The position numbers and the translations under genes were made by a program. A stretch of DNA of 64,000 bases, taken from contig CM034304.1 of NCBI GenBank assembly GCA_019925795.1, positions 8,929,471 through 8,993,470 on the forward strand, written 5' to 3'. The notes below the pieces were generated by a model. It saw only the letters and a program-made list of their open reading frames with translations, did no database searches and was not told where the DNA came from. This stretch comes from Dendrobium chrysotoxum (lineage: Eukaryota; Streptophyta; Magnoliopsida; Asparagales; Orchidaceae). Shown piece after piece: positions 11,813-25,062 of the stretch; the stretch's first letter is position 1; every line of letters starts with the position of its first letter.

Positions 11813-14800
11813 TTACAAACTATCAAAAGAAAAATAACTATCATATTCCTTCTTTATTAAACTAAATAAAGAAGAAGGAATGTTGGTAAAAGAGAATAAA
11901 TCAAAACAAAAGCTATCTTCTAAAGCCAAAGTAGCACACAAATCGGCTACTTTATTACATTCTCTTGAGGTATGATGGAAAATAACTTTATTGAAGTCAT
12001 TAAGAAAGGATAACTTCTCTGAAACCGAATTATAAGCTTGCCACGTTGATTTCCTCATAGAATCTTGAAGGAACTTGACAACATTAAGATTGTCACCTTC
12101 AATTATTACACCTTTGCTTTCAAACATACACTCTTGTAAGAATTCTCTTAATGAAAAAATAGCCTCCATCTCCAACTGATTTATGTCCCAATGGATTTTC
12201 TTTTTTTCCAAAAGCAAGAAGAAATCTACCTTTATGATCTCTAATAATGCCCCCAATGCTTGCAAGATTCGAATCCAACAAAGAGGCATCCACATTAATT
12301 ATTATCCAAGCTAGAGGTGGAGGGTGCCAAAAATCCTCAAACTCCATAAGGAGAGAAGCACCCCAGTCGACTAGCATCGAATACTTAGACATGGCTGTGG
12401 ATAACACATTAGCAGCAATCACCAAAGTAGGAGAAGTAGAATCACCATGCTTAATATCATTTTAGCTTTTCCAACAAAAAAAGACAGTTGTACAATAAAC
12501 CTTTACAATATTCGTATGATGTTCGGAATGACTTCTAAACTTAGATAAGCAATTTGCCTAAGACAGAAAAATAGGAATTTGAAATCCCCATTGTCTCAAT
12601 TTGCAAATAATATCAACTAAAAATTTGCAATTGACAGCAATATGAGAGCAATCTTCAACCTCTTGATAACCTCTAGCACAAAGGTCACTATGCCAAAGCC
12701 TTCTATATTTTAAGAACTCATTAGTTGGTAAAGCATACCTCTTCATCTTCCACTAGAACATTTCAACTCTTGGCTTCGGTTTTAAGTTCCTTAACCAATT
12801 AGAGAACCCAAAATCATCATCTTCAATGCTATATTTGATCAATTCATCATAAGCCAACTTAGATAATGATCTTCCCGAATGCTGAAACAGGGCTACCACC
12901 TGATTCTCTTCTCCACTGTGACTAATACATTCTTGCAAGATTAACATGACAAGATCTTGATGAAAAAACTGATACAGTTCAATAACATTCCAGCCACCAT
13001 TCTGAAGTAAGAACTGCTGAAGCATAACACCATTTAATCTGTCACAATCAGCTAGCACTGGCCATTTATTAAAACATCTATCCAACAGCCAAAAATCATT
13101 CATAACATTAATATTTTCTCCATTAGCCACTTGCCATTTAACAAGTGGTTTGAGGTAAGTAGCCCCATCTGAAAGGATATACCAAGCAACTGAATGGCCT
13201 CTTTTAAACTCCCCACTCCAAATATTACTACCATATTTAGCAGCAATACTTTTATGTAACAAAGATGAAGGGCTTTGAACGAACCTCCAAGCCAATCTTG
13301 CTCTTAGAGGACCAACCTTGTGAACTGTCGAATGCAAACCTATGCCACCCAGATTTTTCAGTTTACACAGTTCCTCCCATGCCACATAATGTAGAACCCA
13401 TCTACCATTACCTTTGTGCCAAATAAAGTCTCTAGAAAGCCTATCCAATTCATACAAAACTCCTTTTGGAACCAATGAGTGTGTTGATAGGAAAATCGGT
13501 AAACATAAGAAAGAGGACTTCATAAGCACCATCCTCCAAGCCAATGACAGGAATCTAGTTCCCCACGAGTTAAGTCTTTCCAATGCATAATCTAACATGG
13601 ATTGAAAGTCATCCTTCACCATCCTTCGTAATACAATCTTGATTCCCAAGTATTGTAGCTCATTAACCACCTTGAAGCCTAATTTTTTTGCAATTTTCCT
13701 TTTAATGGAAGATCTAACAACCTTACCAAAGAAAATCTAAGACTTATCTTTGTTGATTTTTTGCCCAATCCACCCACAAAAATCAATAATTATGCTCTTC
13801 ATAACTTGAATCAAATGAGGAGATGTTATCCCAAATAATAACACATCATCAGCATATAGAAGGTGAGTGATTTTCTGAGCTCTTGGAAGAATCTGGATTC
13901 CCAATTCTTGTCCTCTTTGATTAATTGCATTTGATAAAAGCTGAGAACACAATAAATAAATATGGTGACATAAGACATCCTTTTCGAAAACCACTTTTTG
14001 CTTCAATCCATATAGTGCTCTTCCCATTCAAAAATCTCACATTCACCACACATTCCATAATAAGACTAGAAATCTTGGCTAGAAAACCGAACCATTTTAA
14101 TACATGCTCCAATGCCATCCACCCCATACTATCATAAGCATGCTCTAAATCTAGCTTAACCACCATCAAACCTTTCTTATTCTTAGAAATTCTAAATTTA
14201 TTAAAAATTTCATGAGCTAACAAATAATGCTCAGACATAGATCTTCCCAAAATGAAAGCAACTTGTTCTTCACAAATAATCTTAGAGATACAACACTTCA
14301 ATCTATTCACAATCATAGTTGCAGCAACTTTGTAAATAGTTTGACAAAAGCTAATAAGACGAAAGTTAGATGGCAATACCGGATTTTTCATCTTTGGGAT
14401 TATAACAATCATAGTATCCTTCCATGCTTCATGCATCACACCAGTCTTGAAGAAACCATCAATTGCTTTCTAAGTTGCCCCTTTCAGAATCTACCAATAG
14501 AATTTGAAAAATGAAGCAGTACTCCCATCCAAACCAGGAGATTTGTTTGCACCTTGCTGAAAAATGCTGTAGTAAGCTCCTCCTCGGTGAATTCAGTACT
14601 TAGCAAATCAATATCATCAGTATCAATCCTCTGATCTTCATTAACCGGAGGCCAATCCATTAAAATGCAGTCCTTGGAATGCCACTTGTTCTAAAAAAAT
14701 TTTAGAAACACTGATTCAATTTGCTCCATATCTTCCACTACAATATTGTCTTCTTCTTTGATTTGTTTAATAAATTTCCCATTTCTTCTAGCTGATGCAT

Positions 14801-15910
14801 AATCATGAACGAATTTTGAATTAGTGTCACCCTCTTCATGCCAACTTGCCTTCGCCCTCTGATACCACCATGTAGATAATCTACTCAAGGTAACATTAAG
14901 TTCGTGAACTTTAGCACAAAGTAAGTTCAACTTACCAAAACTTAGCCCTCCTTCCAAATGTTCCTCCAATTGTAACTTAAAATTATCATCTTTCAATTCA
15001 TCCTTGAGCAAGCACAGATTTTTGCATTTGTTCTTATTCCAATAGTATAAGGCCTTCAGAGTTCTTCGAATTTTCCTGTTGAGAATATCAGCTGCATCAC
15101 CAAAATCATTCTTCTCCCAAGCTTTAGTGACAATGCTCCATGTTGCCAGATAAGACTTCCAAGTGTCTTCAAATCTAAAAATCTTGGATTGTAACCGAGG
15201 CACCTCATCGAATTTAAAAATAATGGGACAATGGTCAGTGCCACCCTTGCAAGATTTTTGATCATTGTCAATGGTGCCATCTGCAAAGCCGCCGAATTCG
15301 GCAAACATCTGTCAAGTCTTTCCCAAATCCTAGCAGCTCCTTAATTATTATTACACCAAGTAAACCTTGGTCCAACAATACCTACATCATGAAAATCATT
15401 GTTAGCAATAAAAAACTTCATCTCCTTCGACCCTTGAGACATACAAAATCTTTTACCACCCCTCTTATGTTCCTTAGACAAAAGACAGTTGAAGGCCCCT
15501 CCCACTATAGTAGGAACACTACCCACCACATTCCTCTCAAGAATTTCCCAAAGCCTCCTTCTAACATGAAACTCCTTATTCCCATAAATAGTAGGAACAT
15601 TCCAACAACCCCTACTAGCAATATCAAGAACCCCAAACACCAATTATGAAGAATGCTCCAACACACTAAAAGACACAACATTCCTATTCCAAAGCACAAG
15701 AATACCCCCAGAAGTACCCTCTGCTGGATGGTGAAAAAAATCCCAATCACTCCCAATTATTCTATTGACATCACCCCTATCAATACTAACCAACTTAGTC
15801 TCAGATAACCCAATAAAGAAAACAACATTATCTTTCACAATCTCCCTAAGATAAAGAGAGGCTTCCTTCTTTTTGGCCCCTCTACAATTCCAAAATATGA
15901 AAGAAGACAT
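11813..15910 (-). pseudogene. LINE-A ORF2: endonuclease, reverse transcriptase, RNase H
   Basis: Reading leftwards: an APE-type endonuclease starts at 15910 with FIFWNCRGAKKKEASLYL and has the SETK metal-binding motif, continuing to about 15060. A linker follows at 15308-14691. The RT spans about 14690-13740, with SNFRLISFCQTIYK, a QVAF block and HLLYADDVLLF carrying the catalytic aspartates. The RT C-terminal part and zf-RVT lie at 13670-12558 (WRMVLMKSSFLCLPIFLS, DRLSRDFIWHK). RNase H is at 12425-11813 (NVDASLL, EMEAIFSLREFLQ, EGDNLNVVKFLQ, CNKVADLCA). At least five frame changes or stops separate these parts, so no intact enzyme is encoded. Confidence 0.8.
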
Positions 15911-17333
15911 TAACTACACAAAGGGGAAGAGTCCTTGCCTATCTTCTTCACATTTCCTTCTCCTCTTCTTTTTCTAAGGACGGATTCTATGGGTCCCAAA
16001 AATTTCAACTGAACTTTGGATTTTTGTTTAGCAGAATTCAGATTCAACAACTCATTATCAATAAGCACTAAATCTTTCTTTCTAGAATTGATAATCCCAT
16101 CACCAGAAGCATTCACTATAGAAGTAGGGGTTACAACAGATTCCATACCAATTGAAGAATTAATAATTTCATTTATGCCTTTGGGAGGATCAGTATAAAT
16201 AGTTGAAGTAAGACCTTCCTCCTTACTTGTAGGCTCATTAGTTATTTCTAGAATAACATCACAAATAACAACAGTTGCATCTTCAATATCTTCAGCTAAC
16301 ATATCAAATCTGTTAGCCACACAAACAACAGGCTTTAAACTATCAGAATTTTGAATCTTCTTTCCTACCACCTTATCTTGTTGTTTGTTAAAAACTGCAT
16401 GAATTCTCTATCCTCCACACTATCAACTTGAATATTATTATCAAATTGAACTTCATTGGAATTTCTCCTGACTGTATTCATTTCATTTGAGTTCTTCAAA
16501 TGTTTTGAATCATCTTCCTTTCTCCAATCTCCATTTTCCTTTCTCTAATTCTTAGTTCCTTTATTTCTGAATTTGACATACATCCATGGCCCATATTCCT
16601 CATTTTGATGATGGAATGTTGCAGCATCATGAACATCAGAATTAGATCTCGTTGAGCCTTTATTAATACCTTTTACTTTATCCTCTTCAGCTCGAAGAAT
16701 CGGACATTCAGATTTCAAATGCCTAATCTTAGCACAATGGAAACAAAATGAAGTAATCATCTCATACTCAACCTTTTGAAAAAATCTTCCACCCAAACCA
16801 TCAACCCAAATTCCCAATGGTAATTTGGATTTTAAATTGACCTAGACACACACATGGGAAAATTACCTCTTCCCCCATTTAAATGAGTTGCCATCTAAAT
16901 ACAAAGGTATCCTAACCTTTGAAGCAATTTTAGCAATATAAACTTCATCCCAGCAATGTAAGGGTAAAAGGGGTAACCGAATCCAAACAGGTGCAGTTAA
17001 ACCTTTTAATGATAAAGGTGAAAAGTATGGAGACCATTTATCCATCCCTATAATGTGACCCCCAACATACCAAGGGCCACAGCTGAGAACTTCTTCCATA
17101 GCATCAGTTGTCTTAAAGGAACATAGGATCCAATCCAATCCCATAGTTGTTAAATGAAAATTGCCAAATTTGCTCCATTGCCTTCTAAGCTCCATGCTAC
17201 ACATAGGAAAGGGGATGTTCTTCCCTAAAACTTTCAATATCACTGAATTCTTTAGAATCTGTGAGTTTGCTAACTCCAAATCTGAAATTAATTTGACAGC
17301 CACTCCATCGACCAACATCTCCATTGAATCCAT
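15910..17333 (-). pseudogene. LINE-A ORF1 (DUF4283-type, CCHC zinc knuckle)
   Basis: Near 17333-16863 the minus-strand product contains FPMCSMELRRQWSKFG, GLDWILCSF and GPWYVGGHIIGMDKW, followed by PVWIRLPLLPLHCWDE. This is the DUF4283 nucleic-acid-binding region of plant LINE ORF1 proteins. At 16817-16545 a zinc knuckle reads CFHCAKIRHLKSEC (C-x2-C-x4-H-x4-C). A low-complexity C-terminal tail runs to 15910, where ORF2 begins at the same base. The frame is broken between these blocks. The true N-terminus, upstream of 17333, is too decayed to place. Confidence 0.75.
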
Positions 17334-20300
17334 ATCAAAATTAATTTTGATATGTAGAGGTCTATTTCAGGCGTTGATGAAAGCTTATTTCTAAGTACCA
17401 TTATTCTCATTCGGCTGAACAACATTCTCCTTGTTCAGTATATCATGATTTGATGAATTCAGATTTGTAATCTCAGGATTTGAAAAATTCAAAGACAAAT
17501 TACGACTCACTGTTCCTTCGTTATTACCAATGAATTTGTTAACTTTCAGAACCAAATTCTAAGAGGTAGAAGCTTCATGATCAAAAATCCCTGAGGCAAT
17601 CGTCTTAATAACATTTTCTGGTTTGTGCGCATCGGACGTCTTCGGAATAGCGACTAATATCTTTCCCTTCCCTTCGATTACCAAATCTTGGTGAACATTG
17701 GAACGAAAACCTTCTCTAATAATCAATAGCTTTTGAAAGTTCCTAATATCTCATTCTACATCTTCTTTGTTGAGTCTCTTGTCTTAAAATGAGTAATTAG
17801 ACTCTAAGTTTGCTCAATTTAGAATTTTCAACATCAAGTTATGATTTTTGAAAGTTTTGACCTTATTTTGGACGACGATTGGCCGGAAAGTTAAATTTTT
17901 TACTTTGACTGAATTTTTGAGGTTTGACATTTTTAGAAAATACTAGATTTTAATTAGGTTGAATTGCTTTGAGTTTGATTGAATTAGATTTTTTTAGAAT
18001 TAATGGTGATTTTTTAAAGTTGGAATATTTTTGGAATTTTAAAATTATATAATTAGATGGAATTTTTGGATTTTGATCCAAATCAGTCCCAAACCTCTTA
18101 TAATCACCCCAAAGGTAAAAAAATGACCTAAGGGGATGTTTCCAAGTATTTAGGGATTTTTTTGGAATTTTAAAATATTTTTAATTAATTATCAATTTTT
18201 CTTAAAAATTAAATTAATATTAAATTAAGGATCCGATCAGAGGGCTTTTATTTTTCATGAATTAAGGGTCCGGGTATAAGCAATTAGAGGCTATATGAAA
18301 TTTTAGGATTTCAATTGGATTAATTAAAAATTAATTAGGGAAATGGGTTGATTCTAGGAGGGGACTTTAGGGTTCCTAATTAGTGGACCAAATGGGCACC
18401 AATTTCAGTGAAACTTAGGCCATGAGATCACCTGATCTCAAGGCCCAAGTCCACTGAATTTGGGTCCAAGTTGATTATTCTAGCGTGGTTAACCAAACCA
18501 CCTAAGGTAACCACTAGGTTACCTTAGAAAAATCCTAACTCACTATTATAGGCTTGGGGGGATGAAACCAGTGGCTCTAACCTCCTTACTCTAAGCAAAA
18601 TTAGCACATAAACGTTGAAATCCTAAATCTCATTAGATATATCAATGCATTAATTTGAACTCTAGGGTTCAAGCCATGACCCCTAAGTCTAAATTAATAT
18701 AGATATGCCCTTAAACACATTAAACATATGGGAGAAATTTGCGCATGCTAGAGACATGCCCAAAATTGATCTCCCAAAGTTCCAAAATATGGGGATACTT
18801 AACTGAGCTATAATTGCATAAACAACAGAAATGCCATTACTGGAATTAAACTAAAAACATGCATAATTGAGGTTTGTAACTATGGGGCTTTTAAAGATCT
18901 CTCTGAGATCTTTCCAATGAGCCTAAGAACCCCTAATTTGGTCAAGTGGATTAAGAGATATAAATTTGTGAAGTTTCACATGATTTCTAGAATTATTTGA
19001 GGCCGGAATTACACAGTCATCAGCCACTTTACATGCGAGCGAGCTTTGATTGGGCGGCTAATCATTGGTGCTGACTGTGTAAACATGAAAATGAACTATT
19101 TGATCCGACGACTATGACTAATGCGGCTTCAAAATCACGGGATTGAATATGAGCCATTAATTGAGATCAACAACAAGGATTACGTCTTTAACCTCCCATA
19201 GGTGCTCAAACTCGTAAAGCTTTTTTGGAGTGATCCGAGAGATCCCACCGATGAATCTCAACCAAAATTCATGGGAAGGATCAAGACAGTACAAACTATC
19301 AATCCAATAGTCAGATTCTACCGAGTTGATGGTTTATTTCACACTTGACCGACACTACCTAACTAGGAGCTCGGGAAGGGGATCTCACAGTGTAGAAATC
19401 CCCAATGAATGGGTTTTTCTATCGAGAAGCTTCAGGGGAGGACGATGAGCATTTCACCTTCAGACGTCTCGGTTGGAAGACCATCGGAGGTATGATATCG
19501 AGTGGAGGGTAGAGATATTTCATCGAAGCTCACTCGGGACCGTTGCTAGAAAGGGCTAGGAAGCTAGGGTAATGAAGAGGAATGCTCAGGGAGCTCTGGG
19601 GAAGGTTTTTGAAATGCTGGGAGCAAATGGGGGTGAGTGGATCGAGCTGCCCTATTTAAGCTATGCGTGGGACTTTGGACGATCGGGATCGATCAGGAAA
19701 GCCATTGGATGGCTACCAGGTGGGAGGGGACATTGTCTCTGAGCCTCGTGAGCTTAAGGTAGTCAAACCCAGACTCTGGAAGGCTTTGGATGAGACCCGA
19801 GATGGAGGGGACTATAAGAGCTCCAATTTGCTTGCTCCGGCCACTAGTAGCCACTAATTGGGGTCAGGATGTAGTGGAAAGCTCACTGGGAGTCTGGTGA
19901 GGTCAAAGGAAGGGCCAATTGGACAAGAGGTAGCCCAATTCAGCAAGATGAGTCAGGTTGACCCAAACCTATACGGTTTGGGTTAATTTGGGTGCAAACC
20001 AGGTCAAGCCAAGTTATGGGATTGATGTAAAGAGTGTGTGGGATCAAGGGGCATCGAGTGCAATTGTTAGACTAGCTTGAGACAACCTGTAGTGAGAGAT
20101 AGCTCAAGTCAAAGTGGTTTTGACCACTATGGGCTAGCCTAGAGGTTGACCCAAGTCAACCCAAGGGTTGGGCTAACTAGGGTAGGTGCCTTGGGTCTAG
20201 GGCAAGCCAATGCATGTGTTGAATTTGGCTGGTGGGGCCTAAGTTGAGAAATGGCTCAATCCATAATAGTTTTAACCACTTTGGGCTAGCCCAATTACCA

Positions 20301-21249
20301 ACATAAGATGACCCAAGGGTTGGGTCAGCTATGGTAGGTGCATTGAGTCATGGGGGACCCAACGCCACCATTAGTTTGATCCAATTTGGTCTAGGATGAA
20401 TTTTGGCTCATAAGATACCCTCTTTGGTCACTTGGGCCAAGCCAAATGGCTAACCCAAGTGGGCCCAAGTCTTGGGCCTCCAAGAGGACACCCCTAGGGA
20501 TCTAATGGATCATCCTAAGGGTTTGAAATGGCTTGGCAAGGCATTGTCCAAAGGGTTTGAAGAGGTTAAAGGTGTAGGGGAGATCTAGTCAAACTTAGTT
20601 GACTTGGTCAAACAAATTTACCTAGGGTTAAGATTTGGGTCCATTGAGATCAAATTGATTATATGAATGGAAGTGGTTTCAAGTCAAGAAGAGTTCATTT
20701 GGTTTGAAATGGGTGTTTAAACCCTTAAAGGGCACTTTGGTCAACCATAGTTGGCTTAGTCAACCAGGTTAAACCAAAGGGTGGGTTTGAGTCCAATGTA
20801 TTTCTAATGATATTTAGGATCCATTGAAATAGGTTTTAAGATTTGATATGGCTAGGTCATGTTGTGTTATGATTTGTGTAAATCCATTCGTTCAAGAAAA
20901 TTCTGATATAAATTATTTTTGATGATTACAAAAGCTTATTATTTATTTTATTCTTCTCCTAACATATATTGGAGTTTCTTTTTATGTGCACTAACATGTT
21001 TTTTTAGGATATTCACACTTCAGATTGCTAAAGACTTCAAAGTCATTTGTTAATGTTTACTGAAAGTGAAGTCTGTATTTCTTAGTTTTCTTGAGTCTGA
21101 GAAAGTGTGATTGTAAGTTGCATAACTGTGCACACACACATAATGGGAGAGTAAAAACTTAAATTTTTAAAATTGATCATACAGTACGATATATTATCGT
21201 ATAAGATGATCTGTATAATATGTCCTCCACAACGAACCTAACTGGCTTC

Positions 21250-21930
21250 AAAAATTTTCTAAATTCAGTTCATACAGTATGAAATATGGTTCGTATAGAA
21301 AGTTTTTTGGTACGAATGGCTCTATTTTTTGTTTGTACGTATTCGTACGGGATGAATCATTCATCTTTTGAACTATTTGTACAGTACGAAATATGGTTCA
21401 TACAAAAAGCTTTGTGGTACAAACAACTCTATTTTTGGTTCGTACGGGACAAATTATTCATTTTTTTAAACTATTTATACAGTATGAAATATGGTTTATA
21501 CAGAAGTTTTTGTGGTACGAACGACTCTATTTTTGGTTCATACGGGACGAATCACATTTTTGAACTATTCGTATAGTTCGAAATATAATTCATACAGAAA
21601 GTTTTGTGATACAAACGGCTCTTTTTTTGGTTCATTCTGGTTTGTACGGGATGAATTGTTCATTTTTTGAACTATTTGTACAGTACGAAATATGATTCGT
21701 ATAGAAGTTTTTGTGGTACGAACGGCTCTGTTTTTTGTTCGCACTGGTTCGTACGGGACGAATCGTTTATTTTTGAACTATTTGTACAGTACGAAATATA
21801 ATTCGTATAGAAGTTTTTGTGGTATGAACGGCTCTGTTTTAGGTTCGTATGGGATCGTACGAGATGAATCATTCAATGATTTGAACAATTCGTATAATAC
21901 GAAGATTGATCGTATGGGACGATCAGGACA
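21250..21930. repeat. Tandem array of about 94-109-bp units rich in GTACGAAC dyads
   Basis: About six degenerate units start near 21275, 21382, 21480, 21574, 21681 and 21787. Each carries the dyad TACGAAATATGGTTCGTA or a variant. Each also has a second hairpin in which gtacgaac is followed about 20 nt later by gttcgtac. The array lies inside the solo LTR, where U3 enhancer repeats would be expected. Spacing varies between units. Confidence 0.8.
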
Positions 21931-22209
21931 AGTGAAACTTGAAAAATTCAGTTTTTGGATAGTTTTTTTTATCTTTAGTATTTAAGGACCTTTAAACTGA
22001 CTTGTAGGATGATGCTTCTACGAATTTCTTCTTTAGAGTGGAAGGGACAGTGAAAAGGGAGAGTGTTTGAGAGTGAGTTGTGTGAGATCCTTGGAGTGAA
22101 AATTGTGAGGGGATTCACAAGGTTATCTAATAGTGAGGATTTCATTGTTTGTACTTCAATTCACTTCCCTATCTCCTTGAAGACTCTTGAGAGAAGATCT
22201 TTGAAGAAG

Positions 22210-22375
22210 GTTCGATTCTCTGCTGTCACCAGGAGGGTGAAAAAGGACGCTTGGTTCTATGTCGTCACTAGGAGGGTGAAAAAAGTCCTTGGTTCTCTGT
22301 CATCACCAGGAGGGTGAAAAAGGATGCTTAGTTCTCTTCCATCACTTGGAGAGTGAAAAAGAATGTCGGTTTTCT
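22210..22375. repeat. Four-copy tandem repeat of about 38-40 bp
   Basis: The core caccaggagggtgaaaaagg recurs four times with small changes, each followed by ggttct. Related copies occur at 25700-26060 in the second LTR of this family, so the array predates the split of the two LTRs. Confidence 0.8.
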
Positions 22376-23477
22376 GCCGCACTGGGTTGGTGGAAGAGAG
22401 TTTGTAAAGGCTTCTCCGCCTTGTTGTGGGGGCAAAAGGAGAGTCACTTGAGTTTAGTGCAATACCTAGAGAAGGAGTCTCTAGGGAGTGGATGTAGGTC
22501 GTGTTTGATCGAACCACTATAAATTCTGGTGTTTTCTGTTCCTACTTTTTATTTTTCTGTGGTTGAATTTCTGAGATTGAAGAAAGCATTAAAAACACTC
22601 TATTCGTATTGTACGAAGGTAGTTCGTACTATATGATTTGCATTAGTTTTTAAAATAAAATTTTTCAAAATTCCAAGAGAAATTTTTAAAAGCACCAATT
22701 CACCCTCCTCTTGGTTAGCCTAGGGACGTAAGCAATAGGTCTAATTACCTATTTGGACTTTCATGTTGAACTTTGAGAAAAGACCAAAAATGCCCTTAAA
22801 AGGGCATTTTGGTCATTTTCACCTTTAGTTAACTATGGGTCCAATTGGGTCCAACAAAGTGTGGATTACTGATCAATAAGTTATGACAGAGGTCATGGAT
22901 GTGGCTAAAAGCTTTGGGGAGAGTCCCAAGGTCAAATTCCACTGAATGACAAGTCTAGTGGTATAGGCTGTAAATATTTGAAGGTTTTGCCGTCGTTGGA
23001 AATCACTTTAGTTTCTGAGGCTCAGATTGAGCTCAAATTTTATGGGTTGATCTTAGGGACATATCTAATCAATATATAAATGATAAACCCTAAATCAGAT
23101 GTCATTTGATTAGGTTTCAAGGTGACAGAAAAATCATCGAGAAAGGGTTTTAGGATGTGGGTCATTAACCCTGGAATTTGGTTTGGAGTCTTGAATTTGG
23201 ATTGGGTTTTGGACTTGAATGGTTGGGTTTGAAGTATTCACATCAATGACAATCAAATAAATGACTGAGATTTATTGGAGATAACTTGAAGGTTTATTGC
23301 AAGTTGATTGAAAGTAGGACTGGAGATTAAATTAAAGAGTGGAATTAGATTTGATCAGGATTAGATTGGATTTTGACTAGGACCTATATGATTGGCAAGT
23401 GGACACCTACCAATCATTGGGTCACCAAAAAGAAACTCAAGTGGGTCCTAGTAACCTTATATAAAAATGAGGTCAAC

Positions 23478-25062
23478 AACCGAATGATTCATATCATATA
23501 TGACAATCGGCAAAAAATGAGTTTTTTACCGCCAATCACAAATTAGGCAATATTTTCTGTGGAGTGCAATTTTGAATTATAAAAATGTTTAAGGCTCTAT
23601 CTCCCCTAAATAATGCATAGATTTTATTTGATATATAAAATAATAAATCCCACTTAATATACATAAGTATATATGCTGAATCAAGTAATAAAGTGATAGA
23701 GTAGAGTGTCGAATCCATAAGAAAGTATGCTTTTTAATAATAAACTACTATTGTTTACTCTAATTACAAATTTATCCTACTGAAATAAAATTATTGGTTA
23801 TGGAGATTCAATCACTAAATAAAAATAGTAAAATAATGGATATAATATTTAAATAAGATATTTTGGATTGATGAATATAAATTATATATCTTTCCTAATA
23901 AAATTCTTATTTTTAATGTGGTTCGGAGGATATACATCCATAGATTTCTGTCGAGCTTATAGGGGTGAAAAGGATATATGCTGACTCATATAGTTATATC
24001 ATCTCCTTAAGAATCTAGCATATTTTATATCCTATATCTAGGAATGCAAACATACTATTTTAATATTCCTGATTATTTTTGCATTCCTCTGTCGAGGCTA
24101 AACATCACACTAGATTTTAACTACATATATGGTCATTATGTGCATTAAATAAAGAATGAGATAATATTGAAAATATCATTTCACTTTTAGTGCACAAGAA
24201 CTTTATTAGTACTTAATATATTTTCTGTATCATCAATCTAAAATTAGAGAATTAATCAGACATGAAAGAAAAGATAAACAAACTCATTTTTATTGAAATC
24301 ATAGAAGAACGAAAATACAAGAGAATGAAATCACCAAGAATGATCAATGTGTCTCTTCTTCTTCCTTAATATATAAAGTTTCTCTAATAAACACTAAGTA
24401 AACACCCTAATAATTGTATCTAGAACTTCCCTAATCTCTCTTAGATTTGACTCTAAGAGAGTTCTAAAGAAGTACTCTAAAAATTACTCAGATTATATAA
24501 GTTACAGAACTCTCTTACAAACATAACATAATGACTATTTATAGAAAAATATAAATTAGGCAACTGGTGCTACGGAGCTTGAAAGATTGACACCGCAGAG
24601 CCCATAAAATAAACCAACGCCATTATGTAGATGTTTTTGCTCCACCACTGCACCTAGTGAATAGTCGCATCATTTTGCTGACAGATCATGTCCTATAAAG
24701 TTACAACTACTAAGCCGCGATGCTACTGACTTTCAAATACTATAGCGCTTGAGTGGAAATTTTGGCACCAAGGCGTGATAGGTTGTAACGCCATGATGCT
24801 TGAAGACAGTGAACATGGCGCTGCAAAGTTGACCATTTTAATGTTGCACCGCTGTCGAGTAGAGAAGTCAGCATCATTATACCAATGTTGTAGCACTCTG
24901 GTGGTGCCCTTAATGGTGTTGTGGCATTGATTTATTCGACATTATAGCGTTGGATGATACTTAGAATTATGTCTTTTTTATATTTTTTCTACACAACATA
25001 ACTAAAAAAATATATTTTTATTGAAAAAATAACACAGAAAATATACATTATTTACACTTATC
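23478..25062 (-). repeat. Minus-strand LTR-like block in the spacer of the inverted repeat
   Basis: Read on the minus strand it begins TGATAAGTGTAAATAATG at 25062. It has a TATA-like box (tctataaatagtc) near 24540 and an AATAAA signal near 24290, the expected order of an LTR or retroelement transcript. There is no open reading frame. The left border is not resolved and no target duplication was found. Confidence 0.4.

Larger units (their letters stand above)
11770..17782 (-). mobile_element. Near-full-length LINE with 11-bp target duplication (LINE-A)
   Basis: This 6,013-bp element lies on the minus strand inside the left inverted arm. Its plus-strand left edge is an oligo-T run, the A tail of the 3' end. 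The flanks are CTTAAGATGAG (11759-11769) and CTTAAAATGAG (17783-17793), a target duplication with one mismatch. The matching right arm of the inverted repeat lacks the insertion, which fixes the borders independently. It has ORF1 with a zinc knuckle, and ORF2 with endonuclease, RT, zinc-binding and RNase H domains, as in plant L1-type LINEs. Stops and frameshifts show it is inactive. Confidence 0.85.
20865..22763 (+). mobile_element. Solo LTR (1,899 bp) with perfect TGTTG duplication
   Basis: It begins TGTTATG and ends GGACTTTCA, and is flanked by TGTTG at 20860-20864 and 22764-22768. The uninterrupted target sequence is visible in the right inverted arm around 27260-27280, confirming a clean insertion. 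Near the 3' end is a C-rich caattcaccctcctcttgg segment, a signature often seen near LTR ends of plant Copia elements. Inside lie two tandem-repeat blocks. No internal retrotransposon genes remain, so it most likely arose by LTR-LTR recombination. Confidence 0.8.
8921..23477 (+). repeat. Left arm of giant inverted repeat (interrupted)
   Basis: Apart from a LINE (11770-17782) and a solo LTR (20865-22763), this arm is the reverse complement of 26542-32855. Paired landmarks run in consistent opposite order: 9420-9438 with 32318-32336 (19 nt exact), 10151-10167 with 31578-31594 (17 exact), 11466-11493 with 30239-30266 (28 exact), 17806-17829 with 29757-29780 (one mismatch), 20793-20826 with 27296-27329 (33 of 34), and about 23420-23475 with 26545-26602. 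Net arm length is about 6.6 kb. No conserved protein is encoded. Some stretches (for example 19.1-19.7 kb) have diverged strongly. Confidence 0.8.

Noticed and set aside
21250..21930. CRISPR-like periodicity
   Set aside because: The units are contiguous and degenerate, with no unique spacers, and the genome is plainly a plant's.
21286..21985. Repetitive peptide-like frames in the GTACGAAC array
   Set aside because: The repeats are noncoding LTR sequence with unit lengths not constant in frame.
22063..22522. Frames on both strands through the gtgaaaaagg repeats
   Set aside because: They are open only because of the tandem repeat inside a solo LTR.
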